From Alphaproteobacteria bacterium (GTDB taxonomy: Bacteria; Pseudomonadota; Alphaproteobacteria; Rhizobiales; Beijerinckiaceae): 64,000 nt of DNA. Of this stretch, positions 1 to 9,672 are shown in pieces. Below the pieces are notes generated by a model that saw only the letters and a program-made list of their open reading frames with translations, was not told where the DNA came from and did no database searches. Numbering within the stretch: position 1 is the stretch's first letter; each line of letters opens with the position of its first letter. The DNA is taken from NCBI GenBank assembly GCA_016869555.1, contig VGDY01000001.1:1-64000 (forward strand), written 5' to 3'. Position numbers and translations under genes: made by a program.

Positions 1-796
1 CGCCGCGCCAAAAGGCCGGACATATGACCGAAACCCGCCACCCAGGTTCTCCGCGCCGAGAAAAAACCGCTTGCCAAGCGGGGCCGTCCACATATGACAA
101 TCCTTGCTTCGTCGCGGAATCCGCGACGACGACGATGTCTCCCGGAAGCACCCGCGGGTCCGCCGCCGCGCCGCTGCGAATAGCATCAAAATCGTAGCGC
201 GCGACGGCGCGTGCGCCGTCGACCGTACGAAAGATCACCACGTCGCTCGATGACACGTCTCGATCGAGTCCTCCGCCTTTCGCGATCACCTGCATGAGCG
301 ATTCGCTCCCGCGCAGGGGAAAAACGCCAGGGGATCTCACCGCGCCTGAGACAGTGACCCGCTGGCTGTTATATTCCTTGACGAAGACGGAGACCTGCGG
401 CGATTTTATGTAGCGCGCGTCGAGCCGCGACGCGATTTCGCGCTCCAGCTGGGACGGGCTCTTTCCGGCGGCCGTCATCTGCCCGGTCAACGGAAAATTG
501 ATGGTTCCGTCCTCTGCGACCTGCAAGCTTTTGGACAGGTCCGGCGCCTTGAAGACGGTAACGTCCAAAACATCCTGTGGGCCAATCAGATAGCCTTTGG
601 CGCCCGGCGTCGAGACCCCGATATATTCGCTCGCCGCCCGCTCGATTTCCGCCCGGTCGCCGATCGGTCCTGGCGCGACTCCTCTCTCGCTCTGCACTCC
701 CGTGCAGGCGGCCAAAAGAACGTTAAGCCCCAACCCGACGGCTGCCGCGGCAAACGTTCGCGCGTATCCCGCCCTTGCGTGCTCAGTTGCGCGCAT
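1..796 (-). CDS. Polysaccharide export outer-membrane lipoprotein (Wza/ExoF-like), 3' end truncated by window edge
   Basis: Own translation of minus strand from ATG at 796: MRATEHARAGYARTF...LLAACTG (lipobox) ...YLIGPQDVLDVTVFKAPDLSKSLQVAEDGTINFPLTGQM...VTVSGAVRSPGVFPL; open to base 1, so absent from the ORF track. Confidence 0.85.
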   Translation of the reverse strand, partial: MRATEHARAGYARTFAAAAVGLGLNVLLAACTGVQSERGVAPGPIGDRAEIERAASEYIGVSTPGAKGYLIGPQDVLDVTVFKAPDLSKSLQVAEDGTINFPLTGQMTAAGKSPSQLEREIASRLDARYIKSPQVSVFVKEYNSQRVTVSGAVRSPGVFPLRGSESLMQVIAKGGGLDRDVSSSDVVIFRTVDGARAVARYDFDAIRSGAAADPRVLPGDIVVVADSATKQGLSYVDGPAWQAVFSRRGEPGWRVSVICPAFWRG

Positions 797-1100
797 CGCT
801 CCTTACACCGCTTCCAAGTATTTGGAAAACTTCAACTTAACGATCGCTCGTACGCCGGTCTTTTCGCGGCTCGGCTGCCGTCCCCCTAAGATCACACCGC
901 CTAGGGGCGGAATGCCGCAGAAGGCGAATAAGATATTAGATTTCAATAATTTAAAGCATTTTCGATGCGAACATTCGCGATCGGCCATTCCAGCGCGCGT
1001 GCGCGCACCATCGATCCATCTATCGCTCCCCAAGGTCGAGTCTCCATTCGCTCGCCTCTCATAGTATAATACCTCGCCTGAGCCTCAAGCGAAAGACCGT

Positions 1101-1260
1101 CTAGCTCGTTGGAATGAACTGCGTGAATAGAATGGCAACAAGCCGGAACGCTTGAATGGATGCTCCGTAAGTCCGCGTAATTTCATCATAGTCCCGCCGA
1201 AGGCGGAATTCTTCGCAATCATACGGCGACTTTCGTTTTTCTTTGAAACACGCCGCACAC
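1101..1260 (-). pseudogene. Possible remnant of an IS5-type transposase C-terminus
   Basis: Minus-strand translation ...CFKEKRKSPYDCEEFRLRRDYDEITRTYGASIQAFRLVAILFTQFIPTS* loosely resembles the CF..K..FRRIATRYDK.A..(F/Y).A C-terminal pattern of IS5-family transposases; no start or N-terminal part. Confidence 0.3.
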
Positions 1261-1647
1261 CCACCGCATAACTTTTGGATTAAAGGTCTGACTCGAAATA
1301 AACCTATTTTGTGTCAAGGTCTTGCGATGCATCGCGTAAGGGTGCGGCGGCGCGCGACGAGGAGCCATGCGACTGCGCTGAAAATTGTCGCTTCGAACTC
1401 CTTTGGAGGCACGGCGGCTACCCAGCCGCGCGAAGATCCGTTCGGCCTTTGCCTTTCAATGCGGCGGGCGCGCGAATCCGCAGCCGGGAGATTCGGTTGA
1501 CTTGCGCCGGCTGGGAATTTAAAAGCCCAGCCACATCTCTACGGAGAAACCGATCCCAGCCGAGCCGTCCGAGAGGCGGCAGGCCAACGCCCGGCAGCGC
1601 GATGCGCCCCCGGGCGCGATATGCTTTGAAATGCGTCGTGAGATCGT

Positions 1648-1694
1648 GAGGTAGTGAGTGGACGGGGCGCCCGCCACTCACTATTCACTACCTC
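1648..1694. repeat. Inverted repeat upstream of ffh (GAGGTAGTGAGTGG ... CCACTCACTATTCACTACCTC), followed by further CACTCACT copies to about 1722
   Basis: Seen directly: TAGTGAGTGG (1652-1661) / CCACTCACTA (1674-1683), GAGGTAGTG (1648-1656) / CACTACCTC (1686-1694). Confidence 0.7.
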
Positions 1695-1742
1695 GCCACT
1701 CACTCTCCTCACTACTCACTCTCCACCAGGAGACGCCAAGTC

Positions 1743-3278
1743 ATGTTCGAGAGCCTTTCCGACAAGCTCTCCGGCATTTTCGACAAGCTGACGCGGCGCG
1801 GCGCGCTTTCCGAAGCCGACGTCAACGAGGCGCTGCGCGAAATCCGCCGCGCCCTGCTCGACGCCGACGTCGCGCTCGACGTCGTGCGCTCCTTCGCCGA
1901 CAAGGTCCGCGACCGGGCGGTGGGCGCCGGCGTCATCAAATCGGTGACGCCCGGCCAGATGGTCGTGAAAATCGTCAATGACGTGCTGATCGAGACGCTC
2001 GGCCAGGACGCGGCGCCGATCGATCTCGCCGCCACGCCGCCGGTCGCGATCATGATGGTGGGCCTGCAGGGCGCCGGCAAAACCACGACCGCGGCCAAAG
2101 TCGCCAAGCGCTTGAAAGAGCGCTACGGCAAGCGCGTGCTGATGGCCTCGCTGGACGTTAAGCGGCCCGCCGCGCAGGAACAGCTCGCCGTGCTCGGCCG
2201 GCAGGTCGAGGTCGACACGCTGCCGATCGTGGCCGGCCAGACCCCGGTGCAGATCGCCAAGCGCGCGATGGAGGCCGCCCGGCTGCAGGGCTTCGATGTC
2301 GTTCTGCTCGACACCGCCGGCCGCACCCACATCGACGAGCCGCTGATGGCCGAGATGGCGGAGATCAAGACCTCCGCCAAGCCGCACGAAATCCTGCTGG
2401 TCGCCGACGCCCTGACCGGCCAGGACGCGGTCAATCTCGCCCAGAATTTCGATGAACGCGTCGGGCTGACCGGCATTGTATTGACGCGTATGGACGGCGA
2501 CGGCCGCGGCGGCGCGGCGCTCTCCATGCGCTATGTCACCGGCAAGCCGATCAAGCTGATTGGCGTCGGCGAGAAGATGGACGCGCTCGACGAGTTCTCG
2601 CCGACGCGCATCGCCAACCGCATTCTCGGCATGGGCGACATCGTCGCGCTGGTCGAAAAAGCCGCCCAGGCGATCGACGCCGAACAGGCCCGCAAGGCCG
2701 CCGAGCGGATGGCCAAGGGCAAGTTCGATCTGCAGGACCTTTGCGATCAACTCGCCCAGGTCGAAAAAATCGGCGGGCTCGGCGGCATCATGGGCCTCCT
2801 GCCCGGCGTCGCCAAGATGAAGGACCAGATCGCCGCTTCCGGCTTCGACGATAAAATGGTGAGGCGCCAGCGCGCCATCATTCTGTCGATGACGCCCAAG
2901 GAACGGCGCAATCCCGATCTGCTCAAAGCCTCCCGCAAGAAGCGGATCGCGGCGGGCTCGGGCGTCAAGGTCGAGGAGATCAACAAGCTCCTGAAGCAGC
3001 ACCGGCAGATGGCCGATCTGATGAAATCCTTCGGCGCGGGAAAACGCGGCGGGATGATGGGCAAGGCCGCGCAAATGATGGGGCTTGGCCCCGGCATGCA
3101 GATGCCGTCCCAGGAAGAGCTGCAGCAGTTGCAGGCGAAACTTGGCGTCCAACAGCCGAAGGGCGCCCCCGGCGGCATTCCGGCGGCGCCGCCGCCCGAT
3201 CTTTTCAACAAGCCGAGCCTGCCGGGGCTCGGCGGCGGACTGCTGAGCGGGCTCAACCCGTTCGGAAAGAAGAAGTGA
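1743..3278 (+). CDS. ffh: Signal recognition particle protein Ffh
   Basis: SRP54 GTPase motifs [38 protein letters not shown] and Met-rich M domain. Confidence 0.97.
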   Translation: MFESLSDKLSGIFDKLTRRGALSEADVNEALREIRRALLDADVALDVVRSFADKVRDRAVGAGVIKSVTPGQMVVKIVNDVLIETLGQDAAPIDLAATPPVAIMMVGLQGAGKTTTAAKVAKRLKERYGKRVLMASLDVKRPAAQEQLAVLGRQVEVDTLPIVAGQTPVQIAKRAMEAARLQGFDVVLLDTAGRTHIDEPLMAEMAEIKTSAKPHEILLVADALTGQDAVNLAQNFDERVGLTGIVLTRMDGDGRGGAALSMRYVTGKPIKLIGVGEKMDALDEFSPTRIANRILGMGDIVALVEKAAQAIDAEQARKAAERMAKGKFDLQDLCDQLAQVEKIGGLGGIMGLLPGVAKMKDQIAASGFDDKMVRRQRAIILSMTPKERRNPDLLKASRKKRIAAGSGVKVEEINKLLKQHRQMADLMKSFGAGKRGGMMGKAAQMMGLGPGMQMPSQEELQQLQAKLGVQQPKGAPGGIPAAPPPDLFNKPSLPGLGGGLLSGLNPFGKKK

Positions 3279-3326
3279 CGGCAGTCGGCAATCGGCAATC
3301 GGCAGTAGGACTCCTGCCGACTGCCG
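3279..3326. repeat. Hairpin-forming repeat between ffh and rpsP (CGGCAGTCGGCA...TGCCGACTGCCG) with a tandem CGGCAAT core
   Basis: Perfect 12-bp arms at 3279-3290 and 3315-3326, immediately after the ffh stop. Confidence 0.8.
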
Positions 3327-3366
3327 AAGACCGACAGCCCCATCCCAACGAAACAGGAAAGAAACC

Positions 3367-3729
3367 ATGTCGCTGAAAATTCGTCTCGCCCGCGGCGGCG
3401 CCAAGAAGCGCCCCTTCTATCGCGTCGTCGTCGCCGATTCGCGCTCGCCGCGCGACGGCCGCTACATCGAGAAGATCGGCCATTTTGATCCGTTGAAGGA
3501 GAAGGATTCGGCCGACCGTCTGGTGCTCGATGCCGAAAAGGCGAAAGCCTGGATGGAAAAAGGCGCCCAGCCGACCGATCGCGTCGCCCGGCTGCTCGAC
3601 GGCCTCGGCCTGTTGAAGCGCGAGGCGCGCAACAATCCGCAGAAGGCGCAACCCAAGAAGAAGGCGCAGGAGCGCGCCGCCGCCGCGGCCGAAGCCGCTG
3701 GCAAGGCCGCGGAAGCGCCGGCGGCGTAA
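3367..3729 (+). CDS. rpsP: 30S ribosomal protein S16
   Basis: [42 protein letters not shown]. Confidence 0.97.
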   Translation: MSLKIRLARGGAKKRPFYRVVVADSRSPRDGRYIEKIGHFDPLKEKDSADRLVLDAEKAKAWMEKGAQPTDRVARLLDGLGLLKREARNNPQKAQPKKKAQERAAAAAEAAGKAAEAPAA

Positions 3730-3776
3730 ATCTTCTGTGCGCGATGTTTCATTCGCCCTCATTCTGAGGAAATCGA

Positions 3777-4304
3777 ATGAAAGAGCCCGCAAAGGCGCTC
3801 GTCCTCCTCGGCCGTTTCGGCGCGCCGCATGGGGTGCGCGGCGAAATCCGGCTGCAGAGCTTTACGAGCGATCCGCTGGCGATCGCCGCCTATGACGGAA
3901 TCACCGACAAAGGCGGCGCGCGAAAATTCAAGCTGCTGTCCGTGCGTCCGCAGGGCAAGGACATGCTCGTCGCCAGGGTCGATGGCGTCGACGATCGCAA
4001 GGGCGCGGAGGCGCTGAACGGCGTCGAACTTTATCTGCCGCGCGAAAAACTGCCCGCGCCGGATGAGGACGAATTCTATATCGCCGATCTCATAGGCCTT
4101 CGCGCCAAAACGCCGGACGGCGTGGAAATCGGCGTGATCGTCGCGGTGAGGAATTTCGGCGCCGGCGACATTCTCGAAGTCGCGCCGGCGGCGGGCGGCG
4201 AGACGCTGATGTTTCCTTTTACGAAAGCGGTCGTTCCGACCGTGGACCTTTCCACCGGGCGCGTCGTCCTGGAGCCGCCTGCCGACGTCGAGGAAAATTC
4301 TTGA
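3777..4304 (+). CDS. rimM: Ribosome maturation factor RimM
   Basis: LGRFGAPHGVRGEIRLQSFT...; canonical rpsP-rimM-trmD order. Confidence 0.95.
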   Translation: MKEPAKALVLLGRFGAPHGVRGEIRLQSFTSDPLAIAAYDGITDKGGARKFKLLSVRPQGKDMLVARVDGVDDRKGAEALNGVELYLPREKLPAPDEDEFYIADLIGLRAKTPDGVEIGVIVAVRNFGAGDILEVAPAAGGETLMFPFTKAVVPTVDLSTGRVVLEPPADVEENS

Positions 4305-4425
4305 GCGCTTCCTTCGCATAGGCCGCGTGACGAGCAATCTCTAACGCCACATCCGGAATCCGGCGCCATTCACCACGTTCGAATGATGCGAGAATGTCGT
4401 CTTCGAGCTGGCGCTCTTCGTCCAT
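4219..4425 (-). CDS. Small antitoxin-like ORF (CopG/RHH-type antitoxin N-terminus), possibly degenerate; 3' end antisense to rimM
   Basis: MDEERQLEDDILASFERGEWRRIPDVALEIARHAAYAKEALKNF resembles N-termini of CopG-type antitoxins (EEEILESFENGEW...); the C-terminal part is only the rimM antisense. Confidence 0.35.
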   Translation of the reverse strand: MDEERQLEDDILASFERGEWRRIPDVALEIARHAAYAKEALKNFPRRRQAAPGRRARWKGPRSERPLS

Positions 4426-4502
4426 TTCACGCTCCCGAGCCTGTCGCCGCCGCAGGGCGCACGCTTTTCGATTATAGACGCCCCATGCCATAACCACACG
4501 CC

Positions 4503-5210
4503 ATGTTCCGCGCCACGGTCCTCACCCTCTTTCCCGAGATGTTTCCCGGTCCTCTGGGCCTGTCGCTGGCCGGCGACGCGCTTTCGCGCGGCGTCTGGGC
4601 GCTGGAGACGAAGCAGATTCGCGACCATGGGCTCGGGCGTCATCGCGCCGTCGACGATACGCCCGCCGGCGGCGGTCCCGGCATGGTGATGCGCGCCGAC
4701 GTGCTGGCGGCGGCGATCGACGCGGCGGCGCCCGCGGGCGATCCGCGGCCGCGCCTGCTGATGAGTCCGCGCGGCAAGCCTCTGACTCAAGCGCGCGCCC
4801 GCGAACTCGCCCAAGGCCCCGGCGCGCTTATCCTCTGCGCACGGTTCGAAGGCGTCGACGAGCGCATTATCGACGCCCGCGCGCTCGAGGAAATCTCGAT
4901 CGGCGATTTCGTTCTTTCGGGCGGCGAGATCGCGGCGCTGGCGCTCATCGACGCCTGTGTGCGGCTGATTCCCGGCGTGATGGGCGAAGAAGCGTCAGGC
5001 GTCGAGGAAAGTTTCGAATCCGGATTGCTCGAATATCCGCATTATACGCGTCCGCGCGACTTCGAGGGACGCGACATTCCGGACGTGCTGCTCTCCGGCG
5101 ATCACGCGAAAATCGCCTATTGGCGCCGTGAGCAGGCCTTGGCGCTTACCCGCGCGCGTCGCTCGGACCTGCTTGCGCCCCCGCCCGGCGAAGCGCCCCG
5201 CCGTCGCTGA
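4503..5210 (+). CDS. trmD: tRNA (guanine-N1)-methyltransferase TrmD
   Basis: [23 protein letters not shown]..., [25 protein letters not shown]. Confidence 0.97.
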   Translation: MFRATVLTLFPEMFPGPLGLSLAGDALSRGVWALETKQIRDHGLGRHRAVDDTPAGGGPGMVMRADVLAAAIDAAAPAGDPRPRLLMSPRGKPLTQARARELAQGPGALILCARFEGVDERIIDARALEEISIGDFVLSGGEIAALALIDACVRLIPGVMGEEASGVEESFESGLLEYPHYTRPRDFEGRDIPDVLLSGDHAKIAYWRREQALALTRARRSDLLAPPPGEAPRRR

Positions 5211-5321
5211 TTCCCTCCGCCCTGCCCTATTTTTCATCTGGTCCGCCAACGCGCGCGATCTAGCTAATGAGCAGTTCCCCCGAGCTTCAGCCTGGAGCCA
5301 GGGCGCAAGGAGGCCCCGCAC

Positions 5322-5864
5322 ATGCAGCAAAAAGCAAAGACGCCGATGAAGCCGGACACCGACCGTGCGGCGCTCGATACGCCGACCGACCTCGAGAAGC
5401 AGTCGACGATGAAGATCGCCGAGGAAATCAACAGGCTCGTCGCCGACGCCCTGGCGCTTTATGTCAAAACGAAAAATTTCCATTGGCATATGAGCGGCCC
5501 GCATTTCCGCGACTATCATCTGCTGCTCGACGAACAGGCGAGCCAGATCTACGCCGCCGTCGACCCGTTGGCGGAACGGGTGCGCAAACTCGGCCAGCCG
5601 ACCCTGCGTTCGATCGGCCACATCGCCAAGCTCTCCCGCATCAAGGACAACAACGAGGAATTCGTTTCGCCCTACGACATGCTGAGCGAATTGCTGGAAG
5701 ACAATAAGTCGATGGCCGAGGCTCTACGCGACGCGCATAAGGTCTGCGACGACAATGAAGACATCGCGACCGCGAGCCTGCTCGAAAACTTTCTCGACGA
5801 AACCGAAAAGCGGACCTGGTTCCTGTTCGAGGCGGCGCGCGGCGCCGGCCCCGGCGGCCATTGA
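5322..5864 (+). CDS. Dps/ferritin-like DNA starvation protein
   Basis: LYVKTKNFHWHMSGPHFRDYHLLLDEQASQIYAAVDPLAERVRKLG Dps signature. Confidence 0.9.
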   Translation: MQQKAKTPMKPDTDRAALDTPTDLEKQSTMKIAEEINRLVADALALYVKTKNFHWHMSGPHFRDYHLLLDEQASQIYAAVDPLAERVRKLGQPTLRSIGHIAKLSRIKDNNEEFVSPYDMLSELLEDNKSMAEALRDAHKVCDDNEDIATASLLENFLDETEKRTWFLFEAARGAGPGGH

Positions 5865-5868
5865 GGCG

Positions 5869-6750
5869 TTAACGCGTCGGCACCGGCGCGCCGCTGCGAT
5901 AATCATAGAAGCCGCGCTGGGTCTTTTTGCCGAGCCAGCCGGCTTCGACATATTTCACCAGCAGCGGGCAGGGGCGGTATTTCGAATCCGCCAGGCCCTC
6001 ATGCAGCACCTGCATGACCGACAGACAGGTGTCGAGACCGATGAAATCGGCGAGCTGCAGCGGTCCCATCGGATGGTTGGCGCCGAGCTTCATCGCCGTG
6101 TCTATCGCCTCGACCGAGCCCACGCCTTCGTAAAGCGTATAGATCGCCTCATTGATCATCGGCAGCAGAATGCGGTTGACGATGAAGGCGGGAAAGTCCT
6201 CCGAAACGCTGATCGTCTTGCCGAGCTTGGCGATGAACGCCTTCGTCTCCTCGAAAGTGGCGTCGTCGGTGGCGATGCCGCGAATGAGTTCGACAAGTTG
6301 CATGCGCGGCACCGGATTCATGAAATGAATGCCGATGAAGCGTTCGGGTCGGCCGGTGACCGACGCCAGGCGCGTGATCGAAATCGACGAGGTGTTGGAG
6401 CTGATGATCGTCCCGGGCTTCGTCACTTGCGCGAGGTCGGTCAGAATTTTGCGCTTGACGTCCTCGACCTCAGTCGCCGCTTCGATGACGATGTCGGCGT
6501 CGGCGAAATCGCCCATTGTCGGCGCGGCGGAAATGCGCGCCAGAGCGGGTTCCACCGCCTCGCTGGCGACCAGGCCGCGCTCGACGCTGCGGCGCATTTG
6601 CGCGCCGACATCGGCAATGCCAGCGTCGATCCGCTCTTGCGACACGTCATTGAGCGCCACGTCGAAGCCGGCGAGGGCGCAGACATGCGCGATGCCCTTG
6701 CCCATCTGGCCTGCGCCGATGACGCCGATCTTGCGAATCTCGAAGCCCAT
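5869..6750 (-). CDS. 3-hydroxybutyryl-CoA dehydrogenase
   Basis: MGFEIRKIGVIGAGQMGKGIAHVCALAGFDV...HFMNPVPRMQLVELIRG; ORF extends to 6789 but MGFEIRK start is more likely. Confidence 0.93.
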   Translation of the reverse strand: MGFEIRKIGVIGAGQMGKGIAHVCALAGFDVALNDVSQERIDAGIADVGAQMRRSVERGLVASEAVEPALARISAAPTMGDFADADIVIEAATEVEDVKRKILTDLAQVTKPGTIISSNTSSISITRLASVTGRPERFIGIHFMNPVPRMQLVELIRGIATDDATFEETKAFIAKLGKTISVSEDFPAFIVNRILLPMINEAIYTLYEGVGSVEAIDTAMKLGANHPMGPLQLADFIGLDTCLSVMQVLHEGLADSKYRPCPLLVKYVEAGWLGKKTQRGFYDYRSGAPVPTR

Positions 6751-6953
6751 GTTGTGACCACCGTCAGCCAAGCCAGCGCCGGACAGCAAGCGACGCGCCG
6801 CGCTGGGGCGTGCCGCAGTGCAATATAACTTGCGTTCCTCTGCAAGGAAAACAAAGAAAAAGCAACTGCGGCGCCCCTGCGACCGAGCCTTTCGCCAATT
6901 TCGCAGCCGCCACGCCGGCCATCGGAGCCGGCGCGGTGGGCGCCGTTTTCCTA

Positions 6954-7904
6954 TCAGCGGCCGATTTTCGCCAGCTCCGCCTCGAGCTCGGGCAGAGCGG
7001 TGAAGAGGTCGGCGACAAGGCCATAGTCGGCGACCTGGAAGATCGGCGCCTCCTCGTCCTTGTTGATCGCGACGATGACTTTCGAATCCTTCATGCCCGC
7101 AAGATGCTGGATCGCGCCGGAAATCCCCGCGGCGATATAGAGATCGGGCGCGACCGCTTTTCCGGTCTGGCCGACCTGCAGATCATTGGGCGCATAGCCG
7201 GCGTCGACGGCGGCGCGGGAGGCGCCGATCGCGGCGTTGAGCCGCGTCGCGACGGGATCGAGCACTTTTTGAAAATTCTCCGCCGAGCCGAGCGCGCGGC
7301 CCCCGGAGAGAATGATCCGCGCCGAGGTGAGCTCGGGCCGCTCGGATTTCGCCAGCTCTTCGCTCTTGAAGGCGGAAACGCCGGGGTCGGCCGACGCGGC
7401 GATCGCCTCGACCGGCGCCGACCCGCCTTCGGGCGCCGCCGCGAAGGCCGTGGTGCGCACCGTGATAACTTTCTTTGCGTCCTTCGCGCGCACGGTCTGG
7501 ATCGCGTTGCCGGCATAGATCGGCCGCTCGAAAGTGTCGGCGGAAACGACTTTGATAATGTCCGAGACCTGCATCACGTCGAGCAGCGCCGCGACCCGCG
7601 GCAGCACGTTTTTCGTCGCCGAGGTCGACGGCGCGAGAATCACGTCATAGGCGCCGGCGAGCGAAACGATCAGCGCCGCGACGGTCTCGGCGAGAACATG
7701 ATCGAGCGAGGCGTCTTCGGCGTAGAGAACCTTCTCGACGCCGCCGAGCTTGGCCGCCTGCTCGGCGGCGCTCTTCAACCCAGGCCCGGCGACGAGAATG
7801 TGAATCGGTCCGCCGATCTCCTTGGCGGCGGTCAGCGCCTTGGCGGTGGCCGGCGCAAGCGCGCCATTGGCGGTTTCGGCGAGAAGCAGAATCGTCATCG
7901 TCAA
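6954..7904 (-). CDS. etfA: Electron transfer flavoprotein alpha subunit
   Basis: C-terminal FAD-binding motif [46 protein letters not shown]. Confidence 0.96.
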   Translation of the reverse strand: MTMTILLLAETANGALAPATAKALTAAKEIGGPIHILVAGPGLKSAAEQAAKLGGVEKVLYAEDASLDHVLAETVAALIVSLAGAYDVILAPSTSATKNVLPRVAALLDVMQVSDIIKVVSADTFERPIYAGNAIQTVRAKDAKKVITVRTTAFAAAPEGGSAPVEAIAASADPGVSAFKSEELAKSERPELTSARIILSGGRALGSAENFQKVLDPVATRLNAAIGASRAAVDAGYAPNDLQVGQTGKAVAPDLYIAAGISGAIQHLAGMKDSKVIVAINKDEEAPIFQVADYGLVADLFTALPELEAELAKIGR

Positions 7905-8647
7905 ATCACTCCCGCTTCCTTGAGCTTGCCGACGAGTTCGACCACCGAGCCGACCTTGACGCCGGCCTTGCGCTTCGCCGGCTCGGCGGTCTTTAGGACT
8001 TCGAGGCGCGGCGCAATGTCGACGCCATAATCGGCGGGCGACTTCACCGCGACCTCTTTCTTCTTCGCCTTGATGATATTGGGCAGCGAGGCGTAGCGCG
8101 GCTCGTTCAAACGCAAGTCCGTGGTGACGACCGCCGGCAGTTTCAGGCTGACGGTCTGCAACCCGCCGTCGATTTCGCGCGTCACGTCGACGGCGCCGTC
8201 CGCCATCTCGACCTTCGACGCGAAAGTGCCCTGACCCCAGCCGAGCAGCGCCGCGAGCATCTGGCCGGTCTGGTTGCAGTCGTCGTCGATCGCCTGCTTG
8301 CCCATGATGACGAGCTGCGGCTGTTCCTCGGCGACGATTTTGGCGAGAATCTTGGCGACCGCGAGCGGCTCGACGGTCTCGTCGGTCTTGACCAGAATGC
8401 CGCGGTCCGCGCCCATGGCGAGGCCGGTGCGCAAGGTTTCGTCCGCCTTGGCCGGGCCGATCGTGACCACGACCACTTCCGTCGCCTTGCCGGCTTCTTT
8501 CAGGCGCAGCGCCTCTTCGACGGCGATTTCGTCGAAGGGGTTCATCGACATTTTGACATTGGCGAGATCGACGCCGGACCCGTCCGCCTTGACCCTGATC
8601 TTGACGTTGTAATCGACGACCCGTTTGACGGGCACGAGAATCTTCAT
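7901..8647 (-). CDS. etfB: Electron transfer flavoprotein beta subunit
   Basis: [20 protein letters not shown]... and [20 protein letters not shown]. Confidence 0.97.
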   Translation of the reverse strand: MKILVPVKRVVDYNVKIRVKADGSGVDLANVKMSMNPFDEIAVEEALRLKEAGKATEVVVVTIGPAKADETLRTGLAMGADRGILVKTDETVEPLAVAKILAKIVAEEQPQLVIMGKQAIDDDCNQTGQMLAALLGWGQGTFASKVEMADGAVDVTREIDGGLQTVSLKLPAVVTTDLRLNEPRYASLPNIIKAKKKEVAVKSPADYGVDIAPRLEVLKTAEPAKRKAGVKVGSVVELVGKLKEAGVI

Positions 8648-8797
8648 CGCGCGACCCCTTAGGTCTCTTTAGACCCTTTGGCGAGACGGTTTAGGAGCGC
8701 CGGCTTCGCGCGCTCCGCTTCGGCTAAAGCCGTTGCGCGGTCTGGTAGCGGGGGCGCGCGCGCGAGTCAAACCAGGCCGTCAGGGGGACGCAAGCGC

Positions 8798-9616
8798 TCA
8801 CGGCGCATCCTCGCCCGCATCCCGCGGTCCCGGCGCCGGGGTGAGCGGTCCACCGCGGTCGAAGAGCCTGTGCCGGCGGCGTTTGAACAGCGGCGTCAGC
8901 ACGAGACCGGCCGCAATCCCGCCGACATGGGCCATCCAGGCGACCGCGCCGCCCTCGCCCATCGAGGCGTTGATGAGCTGCATCACAATCCAGGCGCCGA
9001 CGAACAGCCAGCCGGAGGCGACGAAGGAGAACAGCGGCGCCCGCAGCCCCAGGATCGACTTCAGGCGCGTCCCCGAGAGCCAGGCGCCGAGCCAGATCGG
9101 CGCGAGCGCCAGGGAGAGCGGCGGAAAGATTCCCGCGACCGTCGCGCGCGGATGAAGCAGCAGAAAGGCGGCGCAGACGCCCGAGATCGCGCCGGACGCG
9201 CCGATCAGCGGCGTGATCGAATGCGGCGTGGCGTAAATATAGAACACGCCGGAGGCGACGCCGCAGGAAAGGTAGAACAGCAGATAGTGGAGCGAACCCA
9301 TCGCGTCTTCGACATTGTCGCCGAAGACATAGAGGAACAGCATGTTCGAGCCGAGGTGCACCAGAGACGAGTGAAAGAACAGCGCGGTGACGAGCGTGGC
9401 CGCCGCCGGCGGTCCGACGATCCAGTCGGCGAGCTCGGCTTCGCCAAAGAGCACGCGCGGGATGATCGCGAAGCCGCGGACGACGGTCAGCGGATCGCCG
9501 AACAGTTCGCTCTGCACGACAAGGAAGACGATGACGTTGAGCGCGATCAGCGTCCAATTCACGATCGGCCGGCGCAAATAACGCAACGGCGCGTCGTCAT
9601 AGATCGGCATCACCAT
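8798..9616 (-). CDS. Rhomboid family intramembrane serine protease
   Basis: VHLGSNMLFLYVFGDNVED, GASGAISGVCAAF, WMAHVGGIAAGL. Confidence 0.92.
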   Translation of the reverse strand: MVMPIYDDAPLRYLRRPIVNWTLIALNVIVFLVVQSELFGDPLTVVRGFAIIPRVLFGEAELADWIVGPPAAATLVTALFFHSSLVHLGSNMLFLYVFGDNVEDAMGSLHYLLFYLSCGVASGVFYIYATPHSITPLIGASGAISGVCAAFLLLHPRATVAGIFPPLSLALAPIWLGAWLSGTRLKSILGLRAPLFSFVASGWLFVGAWIVMQLINASMGEGGAVAWMAHVGGIAAGLVLTPLFKRRRHRLFDRGGPLTPAPGPRDAGEDAP

Positions 9617-9672
9617 CGGCTAAGCTCCTTGTCGATCGCAAGCCTAACATATGGCGACGCCCAGACGCGGCG

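Noticed and set aside
803-1033. 76-aa minus-strand ORF upstream of the Wza-like gene
   Set aside because: Short, Cys/His/Arg-scattered sequence with no family resemblance or clear ribosome-binding context.
1509-1532. Hairpin GGCTGGG-AATTTAAAAG-CCCAGCC as possible small RNA or terminator
   Set aside because: Stem is short with no U-tract and no RNA family recognised; too weak to call.
1716-3404. 562-aa minus-strand ORF opposite ffh
   Set aside because: Antisense shadow of ffh/rpsP in GC-rich DNA; Arg/Gly/Leu/Ala-rich with no domain, whereas the plus strand encodes clear Ffh.
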